Source: Akkermansia muciniphila (lineage in GTDB: Bacteria; Verrucomicrobiota; Verrucomicrobiia; Verrucomicrobiales; V1-33). From it: a stretch of DNA of 42,729 bases. How positions within the stretch are numbered: the stretch's first letter is position 1; each line of letters begins with the position of its first letter. Both the position numbers and the translations under genes were made by a program. The notes beneath the pieces are model-generated. The model ran no database searches, had not been told where the DNA came from, and saw nothing but the letters and a program-made list of their open reading frames with translations. Where the stretch lies: assembly GCA_943333275.1 (NCBI GenBank), contig CALQSQ010000049.1, forward strand, positions 1-42,729. The letters are read 5' to 3'. Below are positions 34,795-42,729 of this stretch, piece after piece.

Positions 34795-35378
34795 CGGGAA
34801 CAAGCCTGCATAGAATCGAAAGCGATGGGCAACCGTCAAGCTTAAAGTTGTGCGGAACCGATATTCCCAACGCGGCGAATGCCCGCGCCTTCGCCGCCCG
34901 CGACCTCCCTTGGAATCGGCAACTTCACGGCGTTACCAACAGATCGACCCCATGGTCAATCCCTCCCGTGGTGCCATGCAGTCCCAGGGTGGGAGATGAC
35001 TGGAAATTTTTTAAAAAATCCTCCACCTCCCGACTGTCAAATGATGTGGATTTTTTGATCGATTTACCGTTCGATTCACACACCACAAAATACGAGAAAT
35101 GTGACTTACAATGAACCATGCTTCACTGGTTATTTACTTTATCCTCCACGCAAATCGCTCGTCGTGCGGAACCATTCCCGAGGCTTCTTTCGCGCGATAA
35201 ATCATCCGGCAACCATTCCATCGGTGCAACGCACCATCCTATTTTAAAAAATCACATCTCCAGTTCCCCATTTCCGGTTAATCCCACCCAAGTTATGAAA
35301 TTTTTGAAAAAAGTCTGGATTTTTCTCTATTTTGCATTTATTTATTGCAAATTTTATCACGATCGAGGCATTTCCCTG

Positions 35379-35407
35379 CTGACGGACAAGTAATCGCGGC
35401 CTATATT
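35379..35407 (+). promoter_or_regulatory. Sigma70-like promoter for the repeat lipoprotein
   Basis: CTGACG (35379-35384), a 17-base spacer and TATATT (35402-35407) match the sigma70 consensus at four and five of six positions. Transcription would start near 35414, about 40 bases before the ATG at 35454. Confidence 0.5.
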
Positions 35408-35453
35408 CGACTGACCAAGAACCACAATCCCAACCCCAGAAACAGAAAAACCT

Positions 35454-36425
35454 ATGAATTCCCATCGACATCCGTCCGCTCTCAAGCTGGCCTTTGCCAC
35501 CGTGGTCCTTGGCAGCAGCTTGGTTAGTTGCAAATTCCCCACTGCTAATAACTGGAGGACGGTTCAAAACACGAGCGTCATTCCTTCCCTGATCCAAGCG
35601 AACGAAACGCAGTCCGTCGCCAGAAACCAAAAGCCCGGTCCAGCCCCCATCAAGGTCGAGCCCGTCATGTCCCCGCGCATCGTGGACGTCCCTCTCGGTG
35701 AAGCCGTTCCCGGACGCCCCGGCTACGTCTTCAGCCCTCTCGTCTCGCCCAAGCGCATCGTGGATGTGCGTGAGTTCCGCGCCGGCGAAGAAGTCCGGTG
35801 TCCGATTACGCTCAAGTCGTTCCTCGTCCCCAATTTCAACAAAATCGCCGCCGATGCCAGCGCCGTGGCCGCCAACGCACCTAAACTCGATGGCCCGCAG
35901 GTTGTGTCTGCTGATCCAAATGCCGGAATTGCCAATGTTTCGACAGGCGCCGACAAGCCCGCTGGTGAAAAAATGATCAAACCCAGCCCAGACACCGCTC
36001 CGGGAAACGCCACGAATGAACTTCCCACCGGTCGGCGAGTGCCTGGCCGCCCGGGGTTTGTTTACAGCCCCTACGCCACGCAGTATCAATTGGTTGACGT
36101 CGCCGGCATTGCCCCGGGCGTGGAAGTCCGCTGCCCATACACGAACAAATTGTTCCGCGTTCCAGAGGCCAGCGCCGAGGAGTCCGCTCCGCCCACCAAG
36201 ACCCAGCCCAATGCTCCGCCTGAAAAGGTGACACCAAATCCGACCCCCGCTGCAGCACCGACTCCTGAAAATCTCCCGACCGCCGCTTGGGCGCAGAAGG
36301 ACAAGGGCCTGGTGCAAAGTCCCTTCGGTCAACCCGGCCAGCTCGTCGATGTGAGCGGCAAGGCTGGCGGAAGCAAGGTCGTCTGCCCCTTCACCGGCAA
36401 AGCCTTCATCGTCCCGGCCCCTTAA
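35454..36425 (+). CDS. Lipoprotein with three 41-residue repeats
   Basis: A 323-residue lipoprotein: basic start, hydrophobic core and lipobox LVSC (Cys 26). Three copies of a 41-residue unit lie at residues 86-126, 197-237 and 281-321, separated by Pro/Ala-rich linkers of 70 and 43 residues. The shared pattern is G-x-V-x-SP, then VDV, G-x2-V-x-CP-x-T-x-K-x-F-x-VP. Each copy has one Cys in a CP-x-T motif. I know similar units from verrucomicrobial proteins but no named domain or function. The gene stands alone with its own promoter and a strong terminator downstream. It is probably an envelope protein of the outer or inner membrane; binding partner unknown. Confidence 0.82.
   Translation: MNSHRHPSALKLAFATVVLGSSLVSCKFPTANNWRTVQNTSVIPSLIQANETQSVARNQKPGPAPIKVEPVMSPRIVDVPLGEAVPGRPGYVFSPLVSPKRIVDVREFRAGEEVRCPITLKSFLVPNFNKIAADASAVAANAPKLDGPQVVSADPNAGIANVSTGADKPAGEKMIKPSPDTAPGNATNELPTGRRVPGRPGFVYSPYATQYQLVDVAGIAPGVEVRCPYTNKLFRVPEASAEESAPPTKTQPNAPPEKVTPNPTPAAAPTPENLPTAAWAQKDKGLVQSPFGQPGQLVDVSGKAGGSKVVCPFTGKAFIVPAP
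35709..36416 (+). repeat. Three protein-coding repeats within the lipoprotein gene
   Basis: The units span 35709-35831, 36042-36164 and 36294-36416, each 123 bases. Units one and two share PGRPG at their start; unit three is more diverged at its N-terminal end but keeps the VDV and CPFTGKAF parts. The similarity is at protein level, so the duplication is not recent. Confidence 0.75.
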
Positions 36426-36497
36426 GACCCATTTCGGATCAACCCAAGTGCTGAATTGAACGGCAATCGCCGTTCATCCTCGGTCCTCCTCGCAGGC

Positions 36498-36543
36498 AAG
36501 GCGTGGCTTACCCATCAAAGGTAGGTCACGCCTTCTTGATTTT
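36498..36543 (+). terminator. Rho-independent terminator, overlapping nadE stop
   Basis: AAGGCGTGGCTTACC (36498-36512) and GGTAGGTCACGCCTT (36520-36534) form a 15-base stem with two G-U pairs in plus-strand RNA and a seven-base loop, followed by CTTGATTTT. It should end transcription of the repeat lipoprotein. The right arm contains the nadE stop codon (36526-36528). On the minus strand the two G-U pairs become A-C mismatches, so it is weaker for nadE. A second small hairpin (36457-36476, 8-base stem) precedes it. Confidence 0.65.
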
Positions 36544-38526
36544 GCCGACGACCGCCCACATTTCCTGCAGTTCCTCCTCGAAGCCCGATGAGAGAATGGG
36601 GAACCGGCACCAGGTCTTGGGATCGAGGTTTTCGTCGTCCACATGGAAACTCGGAGCATAGCGTTCCCGCTTCCACTGGTTGCGGCACCAGAGCCGGAAG
36701 AATCGCTCCACCCACGAGGTCATCTGCGGCGCATCGTATTCGGGGAATTCCAGATGAACTCGCTGAAAAACATCCAGGGGCATGAGTTTATCACGGATCG
36801 CCGCGCGCTCGATGGCATCCAGCACCGGGTAGGGCATGAGGTCATCCTCGTCGGTTTGGTGGCTGCTGGAGGGACGCAATTCGGCGGTGGGAGCCTGGGA
36901 GTTGATCGCGGAGAGTTCCGGGAAGGCGTGCATCCCCTGCGGCCCGGTCGTTTCCATCCAGCGCAGCCATTCGCGCAGGAAGGCTTTGTCGATTCCCGCC
37001 AGCGGACTGAGTCCACCGCTGGTGTCGCCATCCATCGTGGCATAGCCGACCGCGGCCTCACTGCGATTGCTCGTGGCCAGCAGCAGCGCCCCCTGAATGT
37101 TGGCCACCATCCAGATGCCGGGGGAACGCACGCGGGCCTGGATGTTTTGCAGGGCGATGTCGTCGTGCTGCCAGGTCAGTTCCCTGCCAAGCCCCTGGCT
37201 GACCATCGCCAGATAGCCTTGAATCAATTTTGAAATATTGAAGCTTAAATGTCTGGCCTGCACGGCTTTGGCCATCTTTTCCGCAGCCTTGCGGGTCACC
37301 GCGCCGCTGTTGGCGGATGCCTGATACGCGGTCGTCAGCATTTCCGGCATGATCTCGGCAATACTCGTGCAGCCCTGCAGCCGTTTAAAATAGGCGAGAC
37401 GTTCCTTGAATCCTTCGATTCCCAACTGCCCCACTCCCTCCTCCACCATCAGTCGCACCAGCACCGCCGCCGCCGCGGAATCAGCACCGCCACTGAGCGA
37501 CACCACAAATCCATGGCTGCGGCTCTTGCGTAAATAATCGAACAATGCGAGCGGCACGGCACGCGACCATTCCTCCAGCTTGACGTGACCGCCTGATTCC
37601 CAAGTCGCCAGGGTGGCCGCGTTGCGTTGATTTACCACCGGTGGCCAGGCGAAATCCACCGCCACTTCCCCACGGTCCTCCTCGCTCATGTTGGGTTGGA
37701 AGCTCGCCGTACGCGCCTGGTTCATGCGCGTTGCATCCACGTCCACCACTGCGGAGGTTACCAGCGTTTCCGCGAACGAAAACCGCTGCCCCACCGCGAG
37801 CATTTTCCCCTGGCTGGCGATCATCGCCTCGCCATCAAAGATCGCTCGACCGCTTTCGTTTCCCAGAAGATTGGCGTAAACATAACTCACCCCGAAGGCC
37901 CGCGATCCCTCCATCACAAATCGATGCCGGATTTCATTTTTGCCGAAGGCGAAATGGCTGGCGCTGGGATTGAGAATGACATCCACTCCCATGCGCGCAA
38001 GCTCCACACCAGGACGCTCGGCCACCCAGGCGTCCTCGCAGATTTCAAAACCAAACTTCACCCCGCCGATCCGGAAATGCAGATCTCCCATGGGGATCAT
38101 GTCGCCGTCCAATTCCAGCGCCTGCTGCAACCCCTGCGGCCAGGGCTTGAACCAACGCGGCTCGTAATGAATACCATCCCCGGCAAGGAATCGCTTCCCC
38201 ACGAATCCGGCCACCTTCCCGTCCACCACCAGGCAGGCCATGTTAAAGACCCCCTTGGAAAACATTACCGGCAATCCCAGGCTCACCACCAGTCCCTTCG
38301 TGTGCGGCAGGCATTGGCGCAGGCTTTCCAGGGCATGTTCGTGGACCCCCGGTGCGTGGAACATATCCTCGCAGCCATAGCCCGACAGGCAGAGTTCCGG
38401 CAGACACACCACCGACGCTCCCTCATTCCGGGCCTGCTCCAGCGCGGCGATAATGCGCGCCCTATTTCCCTTCCAGTCGAGGGGAATCTGATTCAGCACC
38501 GCCGCGGCTAATTTGATGAGTTTCAT
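36526..38526 (-). CDS. nadE: Glutamine-dependent NAD+ synthetase
   Basis: A 666-residue two-domain NadE. The N-terminal nitrilase-like glutaminase has the Glu-Lys-Cys triad: CLPELCLSGYG (Glu 44), VGKRFLAGDG (Lys 111) and FEICEDAW (Cys 163). The C-terminal synthetase domain has the PP-loop VVSLSGGADSAAAAV (about 340) and LATSNRSEAAVGYATMDGD. It converts nicotinic acid adenine dinucleotide to NAD using glutamine as the nitrogen source. An in-frame start at 38757 would add 77 residues without family similarity, so I use the ATG at 38526 (MKLIKLAAAVLNQ). It stands alone; its 3' end overlaps the convergent terminator. Confidence 0.96.
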   Translation of the reverse strand: MKLIKLAAAVLNQIPLDWKGNRARIIAALEQARNEGASVVCLPELCLSGYGCEDMFHAPGVHEHALESLRQCLPHTKGLVVSLGLPVMFSKGVFNMACLVVDGKVAGFVGKRFLAGDGIHYEPRWFKPWPQGLQQALELDGDMIPMGDLHFRIGGVKFGFEICEDAWVAERPGVELARMGVDVILNPSASHFAFGKNEIRHRFVMEGSRAFGVSYVYANLLGNESGRAIFDGEAMIASQGKMLAVGQRFSFAETLVTSAVVDVDATRMNQARTASFQPNMSEEDRGEVAVDFAWPPVVNQRNAATLATWESGGHVKLEEWSRAVPLALFDYLRKSRSHGFVVSLSGGADSAAAAVLVRLMVEEGVGQLGIEGFKERLAYFKRLQGCTSIAEIMPEMLTTAYQASANSGAVTRKAAEKMAKAVQARHLSFNISKLIQGYLAMVSQGLGRELTWQHDDIALQNIQARVRSPGIWMVANIQGALLLATSNRSEAAVGYATMDGDTSGGLSPLAGIDKAFLREWLRWMETTGPQGMHAFPELSAINSQAPTAELRPSSSHQTDEDDLMPYPVLDAIERAAIRDKLMPLDVFQRVHLEFPEYDAPQMTSWVERFFRLWCRNQWKRERYAPSFHVDDENLDPKTWCRFPILSSGFEEELQEMWAVVGKIKKA

Positions 38527-38738
38527 GACGGTTCCAGCATGTCCCGCACGCGTCACTCTGCAAGTCCAACCAGAGAGGATCGACCCCTGCGAAATTTTTA
38601 CCACACCCCAGCCCGATTCGCGGTTGCCGGAAGGGAAAATGCCCCCATAGTGCGCGCTTGTTGATCGGTCGCCGGTTGCCATGACATCACCCTGTGATTT
38701 CCTGTCAGGCCTTCCAAGGCGATCAATCTTTCCCACGC

Positions 38739-40535
38739 ATGCTGACGCAATTTCCATGGACGCCGCTCAAGCCGAGGATTGCCATCTGGCTCTCAATCCT
38801 CCTCGTCCTGCCTGCCTGCACTCCGCCGCCAGAACAAGCACGGCGCACACTTCAGAAGGAGGGCATCGCGCCTACCTCCCAATCGGCGGTGGAAGCCGCC
38901 CGGCTGGGGAAAGTGGCCACGCTGGAACTGTTGCGGACGGCCGGCGTCAATCTCACGGCCGCTCCTGATCCCCAATCCCCCACTCCACTCATCGCGTCCG
39001 TCCAAGCGAACTCCGGAGCCATCCCCCTGCTGCTCTCCGCTACGCCGAATCAGGAAATAGACTCGCTGGATGCCTCCGGGCGCAGCGCGCTCAGCTATGC
39101 CGTGGAATCCCAGGCCCCCGGCGTTGCCATGGCCCTGCTTGAGAAATCCGCCAACCCGGCCAAATCCGCCCATCCGGTTCAAAACATGATTTCGGAAGCC
39201 ATCCTTCGGAAGAATTTTGACCTGGCAGCCAAACTCACCGCCAACTGCCCTCCCGCAGATCCCATCCTCAACGCCGCCCTGATCACCGCCACCAGCGCCA
39301 ACGCCAGCGATGCCGTGCAGCAGCTTCTCACCAGGCGGGCTGATCCCAACCACCTCACTCCAGAAGGAAATTCGCTCCTCGAAATCGCCGCTCGCAACCT
39401 CGATCTCACGATCCTCACCCAACTCATCGCCGCCGGAGCCAAAGCCCCCGCATCCGCCGCCACCTCCCCCAATCCCCTCCGCCACGCCGTCGCCGCCAAG
39501 CATCTTGCAATAGCGCAGCTGCTCATCAAGGCCGGTTACCGACCGGATGATCACGATGGCACCGCGGGCTCCGCAACCGGACTCGCCGCCAGCCAGCCCT
39601 GCCTGCCGTTGCTCGAACTTTTCCTCCAGAACGGCGCAGCCGCGCAGCCGCATTTCCAAAGCGCGCTCATAGGACGCGATCTCGAAATCATGGACCTCCT
39701 TGTGAAACACGGTGCCCAGATCAATGATCCCGACGCCGCCGGCGATCCCCCGCTCGTGCAGACCGTCATGAAAAAAGATCTTATAATGACGCAATGGCTG
39801 CTCGATCACCAAGCCCCGCCCGACACCACCGGCCAGTTCGGTCAGCCCGCATTCAGCCTCGCGCTGGTCACCGGTCCCATCGCCCTCATTGAAGCTTTCC
39901 TGAATGCCGGAGCCAATGCCAACGCCACTTTCCTCTCGCCAGCCAAACAGGAGTTTCTCGACCTCACCGACGACGAATATTTCAACAAATGGATGACCAA
40001 GGACGAACTGCTCACTCCCCTCATGCTCGCCGCCAGCCGCGGCGATCTGCCCCTCATGCGACTCCTCCTCAAGCACGGGGCCAAGCGTGGCTCGCAGACC
40101 AAAAACTGGAAACGCTATCCTGTCAATTTCGCCTGCGAGCAGAGCCACATCCCCGCTGCTCAGCTCCTGCTGGGCCGGGACCCGGATTCCGAGCGCGATG
40201 TCAGAGCCATCGTCTCCCTCTCCAAACAGCGCGCCTACATCTACAAGGACGGGGAGGTCGTCCGCAGCTCCGACATCTCCTCTGGCAAGACCGGCTTCAC
40301 CACCCCCAGCGGCAAATATGTCATCTCCGACAAACAGGCTGACTGGAAAAGCAGCATTTACAAGGTCCCAATGCCGTTCTTCATGCGCCTGAGTTGCAAA
40401 GATTTCGGCCTCCACGCCGGCGTCGTCCGCGGTGGCTCGCCGGCCTCCCACGGTTGCGTCCGACTCCCGAAAGATCAGGCCGCCGCCTTCTTTAGCGTCA
40501 TGGAGATCGGCGATCCTGTGATTATTGAAAACTAG
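38739..40535 (+). CDS. Ankyrin-repeat L,D-transpeptidase lipoprotein
   Basis: A 598-residue protein. The N-terminus has a lipobox VLPAC (Cys 27). Residues 45-470 are ankyrin-type repeats, recognisable from A-A-x2-G-x3-x2-LL and LL-x2-GA units such as LLELFLQNGAAA, IMDLLVKHGAQIND and LMRLLLKHGAKRG. Residues about 490-598 form a YkuD L,D-transpeptidase domain: SGKTGFTTPSGKYVISDK, His 559 in FGLHAGVV, and SHGCVRLP with catalytic Cys 573. L,D-transpeptidases make 3-3 cross-links or attach lipoproteins to peptidoglycan; the ankyrin part presumably binds a protein partner. The GTG at 38694 would place 15 residues before the signal; the ATG at 38739 is better. Confidence 0.87.
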   Translation: MLTQFPWTPLKPRIAIWLSILLVLPACTPPPEQARRTLQKEGIAPTSQSAVEAARLGKVATLELLRTAGVNLTAAPDPQSPTPLIASVQANSGAIPLLLSATPNQEIDSLDASGRSALSYAVESQAPGVAMALLEKSANPAKSAHPVQNMISEAILRKNFDLAAKLTANCPPADPILNAALITATSANASDAVQQLLTRRADPNHLTPEGNSLLEIAARNLDLTILTQLIAAGAKAPASAATSPNPLRHAVAAKHLAIAQLLIKAGYRPDDHDGTAGSATGLAASQPCLPLLELFLQNGAAAQPHFQSALIGRDLEIMDLLVKHGAQINDPDAAGDPPLVQTVMKKDLIMTQWLLDHQAPPDTTGQFGQPAFSLALVTGPIALIEAFLNAGANANATFLSPAKQEFLDLTDDEYFNKWMTKDELLTPLMLAASRGDLPLMRLLLKHGAKRGSQTKNWKRYPVNFACEQSHIPAAQLLLGRDPDSERDVRAIVSLSKQRAYIYKDGEVVRSSDISSGKTGFTTPSGKYVISDKQADWKSSIYKVPMPFFMRLSCKDFGLHAGVVRGGSPASHGCVRLPKDQAAAFFSVMEIGDPVIIEN

Positions 40536-40626
40536 CGGAAGGCCCGCATCCTTCACGGGTGATTCACCGCGATCAGGCGTCACCATTTCCGATTGTAAAT
40601 GTCCGCGGCCTTCGGCACCTTCCCCC

Positions 40627-42729
40627 ATGTTCGTCCGCCTCGTCCCTCTCCTCCTTCTCAGCACGCTCGCCGCCTGCCACCGCCCCGCGCCGCCTGCCGC
40701 CACTCAGGCGGACATCGTCGATCTCGATCCCGTCACGCAGGGTCGGCGCATCAAGATCGTCTGGGCCCAGAGTGCCACTGCCGGCACCGCTGACATCGCC
40801 GCGCAGGGGCAGGACTTGTTGCTGGTCGGACTGGATTCCAAGGATGGAAAAGGCCCCCGCCCCCTGCTGCCCAGCCTGCGCAATATTTTCAAACCCCTCC
40901 TCAGTCCGGATGGCAGCGAGGTCGTCTTCACCGACCGCTTTCCAGAGCCCCACATCCTCAGCGTGAATTGGCAAAGCGGGGAAATTTCCGACCTCGGTCC
41001 GGGCGTCGCCGTAGCCACCTGGGCGGAAGCCGGTGTTCCCATTCCCTGGATTTATGCACTGGAGGAAATCGACCAGGCCGCACGTGGAGGATTGATGGGC
41101 AAGCGTCTCGTCCGCTTCACCAGAGCCAATCCCACCGACCGCGAAATCATCTGGACCCAGACACCCATGGATGCCGATGGCTTCCAGCTCTCGCGGGATG
41201 CCACCCATGCCAGTGGCCTCCTCCCCTCGCCGGAAGCCAGCATCCTCACCCTCCCCGATGGCAAAGCCACCAAGCTCGCCAGCGCCTCCTGGCCCATGCT
41301 CGCGCCGGACAACAGCTACGTCATTTCCACGCTGGATCCCGAGCAGTCCACGCTCACCCTCCGCGCCCCGCAGCAGGACGAGCCCTGGAATATCATCGCC
41401 AACACCTCCGGTGGCCGCATCTGGCACCCCCGCTGGAGCAACAACCCCGGCGTCATCGCCTTCACCGGCCCCTACCCCATCGCGCCGAATCACCCCACCT
41501 TCAAAGACAACCCCCACAGCCTCGGTGGTGAAATCTTCATCGCCCGCATGGGCGCCTCCGCCACCCAACTCCTCAGCGTCGTGCAAGTCACCCACAATGA
41601 TCGCGGCGATGTTTATCCCGACGTCTGGGTCGAAAATTCCTTCATCGAAACCCTCGCCAGCTTCCCCCAGAAACCAGCCGAGCGCGAAGCCGCCCCACCA
41701 CCGCCCTGGCCCTCCACCACCGACTCCGTCCAGTTCGCCTTCAACAACGCCTCCAAGGACACCCCACTCCCCACCCCCGGCGGCACCCGCCTCTGCCGCC
41801 TCACCCCCAGACAATCCGCCCACCTCGGCCGCTTCTGGGACCTCGACATTTCCCGCGGCTATTTTGAAACCGACCCCACCACCAGCGCCGCCATCGCCCA
41901 GTCTATCGCCGCCTCCCACGCCTTCACCCTCGAATTCCTCCTCACCGAGTCCCGCGACGGCTACCAGCCCCTCAGCATCCGACTCCTCTCCTACCGCCGC
42001 GCCGATGGCTCCGAAGCCCTCGGCCTCTATCGCGTCGACAACCAGCTCGTCATGCGCCTGCGCCTCGGCACCACCCCCGCAGACTCCCGCGTCCATCCCG
42101 TCAAGCTCATCGCCTTCCGCATCGAAAACGACCGCTCCACCCACCTCGTCCTCACCCTCAACCAGGGCAGAATCACCACCTACGTCAACGGCTCCATCGT
42201 CAGCGAAACCCTCCTGGAGATCCCCACCCTCGCCGGCTGGGACACCGGCGTCCTCCAACTCGGCGACCCGCAGCCCTTCGGCGGACAAGCCTGGACCGGC
42301 AGTCTGGAAAATGTCCTCATCGCCAGCACCGCCCTCCCTGAAGCCACCCTCCAGCTCCACGCCGATTCCGCCCAGCGCAAATCCATGCAGCGCAAATCCA
42401 TCGACCGCATCAAACTCCAGGCCACCCTTGAGGAAATCACCGCCCTCCCCGCCTCCACCACCGATGGCCCCTACCCCCGCGTCCTCACCAGCCGCACCTA
42501 CCGCGTCGATCGAGTCGAAGCCGGCGTCCTTCAGGACAAATCCATCCTTGTCCTCCACGACACCGCCCTCAACCGCCAGCCCCTCCCCGACCTCCCCTCC
42601 GTCATCGGCCAGCCCTACACCCTCCTCGTCGAACCCGCCAGCCAGCACCCCGAACTCAAAGCCGCCGAGATCATCAACGATTCCAAATCCACCGACCTCC
42701 CCCTCTACCTGGAAGTCACCCCACTCCCA
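40627..42729 (+). CDS. Lipoprotein with propeller and LamG-like domain (3' end outside window)
   Basis: The frame is open from the ATG at 40627 to the last base (701 codons, no stop), so the gene is cut by the window edge. It starts with a lipoprotein signal ending LSTLAAC (Cys 17). Residues 35-310 have a TolB/WD-like propeller pattern (LLSPDGSEVVFTDRFPEPHI, HPRWSNNPGVIAFTGP). Residues about 405-570 resemble a laminin-G/concanavalin-type domain: AFTLEFLLTES, then LVLTLNQGRITTYVNGSIV and WTGSLENVLIAS. A YRVDRVEAGVLQD segment follows. Likely surface- or periplasm-located carbohydrate or protein binding; function unknown. Third codon positions are overwhelmingly C. The complementary strand is open too (40573-42648), a consequence of this bias. 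Confidence 0.82.
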   Translation, partial: MFVRLVPLLLLSTLAACHRPAPPAATQADIVDLDPVTQGRRIKIVWAQSATAGTADIAAQGQDLLLVGLDSKDGKGPRPLLPSLRNIFKPLLSPDGSEVVFTDRFPEPHILSVNWQSGEISDLGPGVAVATWAEAGVPIPWIYALEEIDQAARGGLMGKRLVRFTRANPTDREIIWTQTPMDADGFQLSRDATHASGLLPSPEASILTLPDGKATKLASASWPMLAPDNSYVISTLDPEQSTLTLRAPQQDEPWNIIANTSGGRIWHPRWSNNPGVIAFTGPYPIAPNHPTFKDNPHSLGGEIFIARMGASATQLLSVVQVTHNDRGDVYPDVWVENSFIETLASFPQKPAEREAAPPPPWPSTTDSVQFAFNNASKDTPLPTPGGTRLCRLTPRQSAHLGRFWDLDISRGYFETDPTTSAAIAQSIAASHAFTLEFLLTESRDGYQPLSIRLLSYRRADGSEALGLYRVDNQLVMRLRLGTTPADSRVHPVKLIAFRIENDRSTHLVLTLNQGRITTYVNGSIVSETLLEIPTLAGWDTGVLQLGDPQPFGGQAWTGSLENVLIASTALPEATLQLHADSAQRKSMQRKSIDRIKLQATLEEITALPASTTDGPYPRVLTSRTYRVDRVEAGVLQDKSILVLHDTALNRQPLPDLPSVIGQPYTLLVEPASQHPELKAAEIINDSKSTDLPLYLEVTPLP

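Larger units (their letters stand above)
34705..35453. other. Long AT-rich divergent intergenic region
   Basis: This 749-base region between bamA and the repeat lipoprotein contains both promoters (see 34765 and 35379). It is clearly richer in A and T than the coding DNA, with a perfect 14-base palindrome of six T then six A at 35006-35019 and several other A/T runs, features of bent DNA. A 130-codon plus frame (34722-35114) has no coding character. A 32-codon frame at 35295-35393 encodes a Phe/Lys-rich hydrophobic peptide but has no RBS. No tRNA or other RNA gene is recognised. Confidence 0.5.

Noticed and set aside
34722..35114. 130-codon plus-strand frame in the gap after bamA
   Set aside because: It covers the bamA promoter, has no RBS and its composition looks random.
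38793..40703. 636-codon minus-strand frame over the ankyrin/transpeptidase gene
   Set aside because: The plus strand has catalytic YkuD motifs; the antisense product is low-complexity Gly/Glu-rich.
40573..42648. 691-codon minus-strand frame over the last gene
   Set aside because: The plus strand encodes a lipoprotein signal, propeller and LamG-like patterns over the same span; the antisense translation is a Gly/Glu/Val/Ala-rich string typical of the complement of GCC/ACC/CTC codons.

Overview
The window reads like chromosomal DNA of a diderm bacterium of the Verrucomicrobiota or wider PVC group; I cannot place it to genus. Pointers are a BamA homologue with an Omp85 barrel, several lipoproteins, a Tat-exported Gfo/Idh/MocA oxidoreductase, a thioredoxin fused to an SHD1-like domain, a membrane-anchored PQQ propeller protein, helical-repeat secreted proteins, and the MoxR-DUF58-VWA-DUF4159 gene order that is characteristic of planctomycetes and verrucomicrobia. 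I saw no rRNA, tRNA, CRISPR array, transposase, integrase or phage gene.

Layout. 1-7645: 3' end of a WD40 protein, a DUF1003 membrane protein, a lipoprotein on the minus strand, an Sfp-type phosphopantetheinyl transferase, an exported oxidoreductase, purH, and a secreted repeat protein. 8012-19354: one compact plus-strand block of seven genes with ATGA overlaps or tiny gaps: MoxR ATPase, DUF58 protein, BatA-like protein, a second VWA membrane protein, a large membrane/coiled-coil protein, a DUF4159 protein, and a protein joining a degenerate nucleotidase-like domain to a four-haem cytochrome. This is the most system-like part of the window. 19407-22625: a small membrane protein, pdxJ-acpS, a convergent thioredoxin-SHD1 protein and a zinc-ribbon membrane protein. 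22697-27645: a minus-strand glycan cluster (GT2 glycosyltransferase, methyltransferase, WecE-like sugar aminotransferase) and a divergent polytopic membrane protein. 27694-32184: PQQ propeller, NagZ-like GH3, zinc-ribbon coiled-coil protein and metallophosphoesterase. 32287-42729: bamA, a lipoprotein with three 41-residue repeats, glutamine-dependent NAD synthetase, an ankyrin/L,D-transpeptidase lipoprotein, and a C-rich lipoprotein running off the end.

How the genes fit together. Much of the window concerns the cell envelope: BamA inserts outer-membrane proteins, NagZ and the L,D-transpeptidase act on peptidoglycan, and the glycan cluster builds a surface sugar. purH, pdxJ, acpS and nadE are housekeeping. 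The MoxR block probably makes an envelope complex in which a MoxR ATPase acts on or through three MIDAS-containing proteins. Its substrate, and the reason for a redox protein at the end, are unknown. Starts were often chosen by signal peptide, lipobox or stop/start overlap, because Shine-Dalgarno sequences are weak here.
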